Assembly (NCBI GenBank): GCA_037367405.1
Contig: JAZKJV010006941.1
Coordinates: 1,054,001-1,118,000, forward strand
Direction of reading: 5' to 3'
Length of the DNA stretch: 64,000 nt
Source: Ottelia alismoides
Taxonomy: Eukaryota; Streptophyta; Magnoliopsida; Alismatales; Hydrocharitaceae
Shown one piece after another: positions 59,435 to 64,000 of this stretch; the stretch's first letter is position 1, and every line of letters begins with the position of its first letter. The notes below the pieces were generated by a model. It saw nothing but the letters and a program-made list of their open reading frames with translations. It was not told where the DNA came from and searched no databases. Made by a program: the position numbers and the translations under genes.

Positions 59435-60497
59435 GGTGTGTATATATTTCATATATACTTTAGCCATAACTCGTACTTTGTGTGAGTGTGTTAATAAATA
59501 AAATGGCTAAAAACCCTAAAAATCCCTAAAAATTAAAAATTTTTCATGTACATAAACATTCTTTTATTTGCACATAAATAGCTAGTGTACAAATTATTTT
59601 TGTAAAAATGTTTTCAAAAAACCTTTTGTGTAAAGTTTGTGTAAATATTTTCTTATCAAAATTATGTATATAGTACAAAATTTTTCCAAAATGTTTTGAA
59701 AATCAAAAGTTTGCAAAAATCTTGTGTAAATGTGTGTAAATACCTTTTGCAAAACTTGCACTTCATGCATCATCCATTCATGATTTCAAAATATTTTTCA
59801 AAAATTTTGCATGTTTGTAAAAATTTGTGTAAATAGCATCTTTTGTACATATGTATATAGTTTTTCTGGATGATAGTTGACATTTAAATTAGCCTGGAAT
59901 CAAATTGAGAAATGGAGCTTGATTAAGATCTTAATCCACCTAATTTATAAGAGGAACCTTATAGGGCTTAGGTTTAAGGCTTTTCAGGTCCATGGTGACT
60001 TAATTCTTTGAGTCCACTAGGCTATGATCACATGTCATCTCAATGAGCCTAAGTAGAGCACATAACAACAACACATGACTCACATAGACAATGCCTTTAC
60101 TTGGACGCCAACACTTTGCACCGAGCTCTCTACAGATGAGGTGGTGAGGAGGAAGTCTTCCTTGACTTGGGGTAGCATATGAGGGTAGTACTTCTAGGCG
60201 GAACCTCTCTTCCTTCTTTTAGTGAAGGAAGTGCGTCTCAACTTGGTCTGGTTGCCATGAGGTCTAACGACGGGAGTTGTGGGTTGCAATAAAGCTTCAA
60301 AAGAGGGATAGTCTACTGGCTCAAGAGGAAAAACTCCTTGTATATATGCTGCACATGTATATGTTGTATAGATGCACTTGAAAAAAAATGCAAAAAGAAA
60401 ATAACTCCAAAAAAGTGGTGGGTCTGATAGAAAATGATAATCCCACCGGAGTATGTATATAGAGTGCAATAAGCAAAGCTTGAGATCCATGCCTTAC
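59435..60497 (+). other. Element 2 3' non-coding region
   Basis: AT-rich with tgtaaaaat-type units. It then holds the blocks shared with element 1, including gcttcaaaagagggatagtc at 60294. It is cut at 60497 by the minus-strand LTR, so PPT and 3' LTR are not seen. Confidence 0.6.
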
Positions 60498-63400
60498 TGA
60501 TAAACTCAAAAATCGATGGTCTTAAGTTCAACACAAAGCGTGAACTCAGTCGAAGTGTCGACCAATCAAAATTTGAATTTAATCAACAATTAACCCACAC
60601 TAAAGATCAATAAATTAGAGCTAATGTGGAGTTAAAATTTATTTTTAACTCTACATAAAAGATGTATAGGTGCAAGTATGTAGAGAGTTCGAACACAGAG
60701 AACAAGCAGTGTAGCTCAAGCAAATGAATGCACAAGTGTGTGTGTGATGTGTCTACACTAAGCAAGCAAGCAAATAAATTTTGTGGGTTTTTAATTTTTA
60801 TTTTTTTTATTTTTATTTTGGAAAGTAAGGACAATATAAGAAAAAGGCAAGGTAAAATATTTATAAAAATGCACAGAAATACTCAAAAATTCAGAAATAA
60901 AATGTTTTTGGTATTTTTAAGGTTTTTTACTGTTTTGTGATTTTTAGGGATTTTTCAAGGTGTTTTTGATATTTTTAGATATTGAAATAAAGCAAAACAG
61001 TGGAAATAATGCTGGCTGTGATAAAAATGAGAATTAAAAATAGCAAAAAGCAACAACAAATTTTCACACTATTTCAAACAAAAAGAACAAAATTAGGAAT
61101 AAACAGAACCTGAGTTTATAATTTTTGGAGTTTTCTACTATTTTATATATTTTTTTGAAGTTTTGAGTGTTTTTAAATTTTTAGTGTTTTTCTTTTGAGA
61201 TTTTTAATGATTTTTTGGACTGACACTAAAATAGAATAAAATAGACACTAGATGATTTTTTGGGATTTTTAGAGGTGTTTTGATATTTTTTTGGTATTTT
61301 CTAAGCTAGACAGTGCACAAATGGCGAGTTTTGATTTTTAATAAATATAAAAATAAGATAAAATCAAAAACTAAAATAGTGGCGTCAAAATACACATGTC
61401 CAGTAGCTTAAGTCCATTTTTGTGAAATTTTTGGCTCGAAATGATCATTCAAATAAATACAACAAGCATCCAAACATTAAACAGTCCTGGCAGGGGTATA
61501 TGTGCAATATCTAAAACATCCAGGGGCATACATGCAATTTTCCACAAATATATACACAGAATATTTAATTTCTAGCACTAAAAAGCAATTACAAAAGCCG
61601 CCTGGGCTTCTTAGAAATTTTCCCACCAGGGCGCGTGACTTGCACGCGCCTGGCGAGGACTAAGATGCAATATATCAAAAACCTAGGGGTCAACTTGCAA
61701 AATAACCAAAAAGTTTACACTTCACGCCACAGTTCTGGACTAAAACGAAATACACAAACGTACGGGGGTTCCTCTGCAAAATGCCCACACCTCACGTGTA
61801 CAGGTCACGTGAGGTGACGTGGCTGAGGACCTGAATGCAAATACTGAAAGTACGGGGGTGTTTATGCAAATATTACAAAACTTTTACACTACAGACAAAA
61901 GTTTAAATACTAAAGATTAAATACAAAAAATGCGAGGGTTGGGATGCAAAATACCCTCGCTCGGGCGCTCTACAGGTGACGCGTGGCGCGCATCCAACGG
62001 CTGGCGGCGATGAGCGATCCAGCGGCGAGGAGCGGGCCACTTATCGACGTGGCAGCACGAGAACGACCGATGACGGTTGGCGTCGACGTCTGAGATTAGA
62101 TCTCAGAAAGAGATCTGACTGTGGATGGGCTTGGAAGATCGGACGGTCGTCACGCGAACTGGAGCTGCGGCTCAATCGGACGGTGGAGAAGCGAGGAGGA
62201 AGAACAGGGAAGAAGGCCGGCGGAGGCGAACTTCCCCGACTCCGATCTCGCTCCTCAGGCGATGGATGGGCTCCAAAATGGAGCTGCAGGCTCCTGGAAG
62301 GTCCTTCTATGGCCTGGATGGCTCGGATTCGCCGGAGGAGCGTCGAGGTGCTGGCGCGAAGGCGGCGGAGCTTTGCGCTCCAGATATCTCCGGCGAGGAA
62401 TCAAAATGGCCCTCCAGGTGCGTTCAAGGGTCTTTGACCTGCAAAAAGTGGTGAAAAGGCCAGGGCAAATTGCCTGGGCCTCGCGGAGAACCTAATCGAT
62501 ACGCGAGGGAAGGTGATCGTCGGTGGCCGGAGGTGCGCTCCGGCGATGATACTTGGATGAGCGAAATAAGCGATGGAACGTATAATTTTTTTTGGGGTTT
62601 TTGAAGCTTAAGCTAACAGGAACTAAATGCAAGGAAGAAATAAGCGGGGGGATGCCCTCGATGGCCGGAGCCAGAGGAGAAAGGGTACCTCGACGCCGGC
62701 TGTTGGCGGAGGTGGAGGAGCTTCCCTCGACTTCGCACGCCTTGGCTGAGGAGCTGGCGATGGAGCTGTCACCTCCACGGAGCTCAGGAGCACGATGATG
62801 GCGCTGAAGGGTGGACCAAGGGGACTCGAAAATCAAAAAGGAAAGAAGGGGGTCGGTTTTAAGTGGGTTTGACCCTGAGCTGCAGGGGTCCAAAGATCAA
62901 GGCATATCTTGCAAATCTTGGGTCCGACGACCAAGGTTAAGCATGGGCGAGCTAGAGGGAGGGATCGAGGAATAATGTTGCAGAAGGTTGCAACACAAAA
63001 AGATGCAAGTTTTGGCCTCGAAAAATTCATGAAATTGGGTCAAAACCGAGGTTGTCAGGAGCTACAGGGGGGGTAGGTCAGACTGTTGACCTAGGTCAAC
63101 AGTCCTGGCCTCCTGGTTGGTCCACGTGGACCAACCAGGAAAAACCCTAAAAAAAATATTTTGTTAATTCTTTTTAAAATACTATATGGCCGAATAAATA
63201 AAAGTCATAAAATAAAAAATACTTAGAATTTAATGTAGTATTTTATTTTGATTTTTAATTATTTTTAGGAGTTATATTTTTACAAGTTACCTTTTTGACC
63301 CTATATAGGTATAATACCTATGTATTTTGATATTTTATTTTTATTTAGGTATTTTATTCTTATTATTTTTATTTAGTGTTTTATAAAATTATAACATACT

Positions 63401-64000
63401 TTTATATACATAAATATATTTTTATTTTATTTTTCTGATTTGTTTTGTACATTTAATAAAATATAAGTGTATTGTATATAGGTATACGTGTATGTGTAAT
63501 ACCTATGTAGTCTTTATACAAGTATTTTTATTTTTATTTTTCTTTGCATATTATTTCAATTTTAATGCACATATATATTATAAGTAATATTTACAAAATT
63601 ATTAAAAATATAAAAATGAATAAATAATGAATAAAGAATAAATTGAATATTTTATTCAGTACAAGTATCCAACAGGGGTCCAAAACTCAACTTTCAAACC
63701 GTAGCTCCGCCAAATGCGAAACCACCATCATTGGATAGATTATTTTATTCTATATACAATTAAAGGTGAGTTTGCTACATTTGGAGTTGTCAGTTGTGAG
63801 ATACGGGTCTGGGAAGTTGGCATTCTGGATTTTTATTCAGACCATAACTTTTTATCTGTACATTATTTTTCTGTGAAGTCAATTTTGTATTTTTCTTTAT
63901 AAATTTATCTACAACTTTCATGTACAAAGTTTCTTTATTTGATGAATAAAAAGTGGAACCAAAAATGGGTCCCAAAATGAATAAAGAATGAATAGAATGA
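60498..64000 (-). mobile_element. Minus-strand LTR of the element 1 family (runs off window)
   Basis: Read on the minus strand this matches the element 1 5' LTR from about its position 26000 to its end: U3 landmarks at 63660-63990, tggttggtccacgtggacc at 63114-63132, a GC-rich centre at 61960-62940, and the terminus ...GAGTTTATCA at 60498. Beyond 60498 there is no primer site, so it is a 3' LTR or a solo LTR, not a 5' LTR. The candidate target duplication is cttac (60493-60497). The other end lies outside the window. Confidence 0.85.

Larger units (their letters stand above)
46976..60497 (+). mobile_element. Element 2: degenerate Athila-like Ty3/Gypsy retrotransposon
   Basis: The order is 5' LTR (46976-50610), tRNA-Asp PBS, leader, gag, protease, RT, RNase H, integrase, hairpin array and 3' non-coding region. 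That Ty3/Gypsy domain order with a TGGCGCCGTTGCCGGGA primer site fits the Athila/Tat group. All coding parts carry stops or frameshifts. The 3' end is interrupted at 60498 by a minus-strand LTR, so the 3' LTR and the target duplication (candidate cctag at 46971-46975) are not visible. Confidence 0.85.

Overview
This window is nuclear DNA of a flowering plant. It is intron-bearing, AT-rich between genes, and most of it is nested transposable elements. The one clear host gene is a spliced, minus-strand phosphoribosylformylglycinamidine synthase (FGAM synthase, purine biosynthesis) at 16155-21792, whose three coding exons join in frame to 1415 codons. Species cannot be fixed from the sequence. 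The FGAM synthase is typically angiosperm and the retrotransposons are Athila/Tat-type Ty3/Gypsy elements with tRNA-Asp-type primer sites, which fits a plant genome with heavy LTR load.

Layout. 1-14.3 kb is gene-free and holds DNA-transposon remnants: a hAT-like element (954-2457), a minus-strand solo-LTR-like block (about 2968-6549), a Harbinger MITE (7502-7694), three related foldback hairpins (7226, 10060, 10662), a zinc-knuckle retroelement scrap (about 9893-10047), a Mutator-like element with a C-rich cargo (10922-11944, perfect 9-bp TSD) and a hAT MITE (12245-12743, perfect 8-bp TSD). 16.1-22.3 kb is the FGAM synthase gene with its 5' leader. 22.4-23.3 kb is an inverted-repeat element.

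25.3-41.7 kb is a three-layer nest. A CACTA element (3-bp TSD gcc) was entered by an LTR retrotransposon (element 1, LTRs of about 3.4 kb), whose 3' LTR was entered by a minus-strand 3.1-kb solo LTR (TSD ctagg). Element 1 has no reverse transcriptase or integrase, only a small Pro-rich ORF and an uninterrupted ORF with a retropepsin-like domain. 41.7-47 kb holds LTR and integrase fragments. 46976-60497 is element 2, a related Athila-like element with gag, protease, RT, RNase H and integrase, all broken by stops and frameshifts. A minus-strand LTR of the element 1 family interrupts its 3' region at 60498 and runs off the window.

How the parts relate. Elements 1 and 2 share LTR termini (TGATGAAT... 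to ...T(C/T)ATCA), the tRNA-Asp-type PBS, a leader motif, a 3' non-coding block and, most strikingly, arrays of 4-6 hairpins whose 3' arms (ctaagtatagggggg) resemble the polypurine tract that adjoins the element 1 3' LTR. This suggests that element 1 is a non-autonomous partner of element-2-like autonomous relatives. The hairpin array is the most interesting structure in the window.
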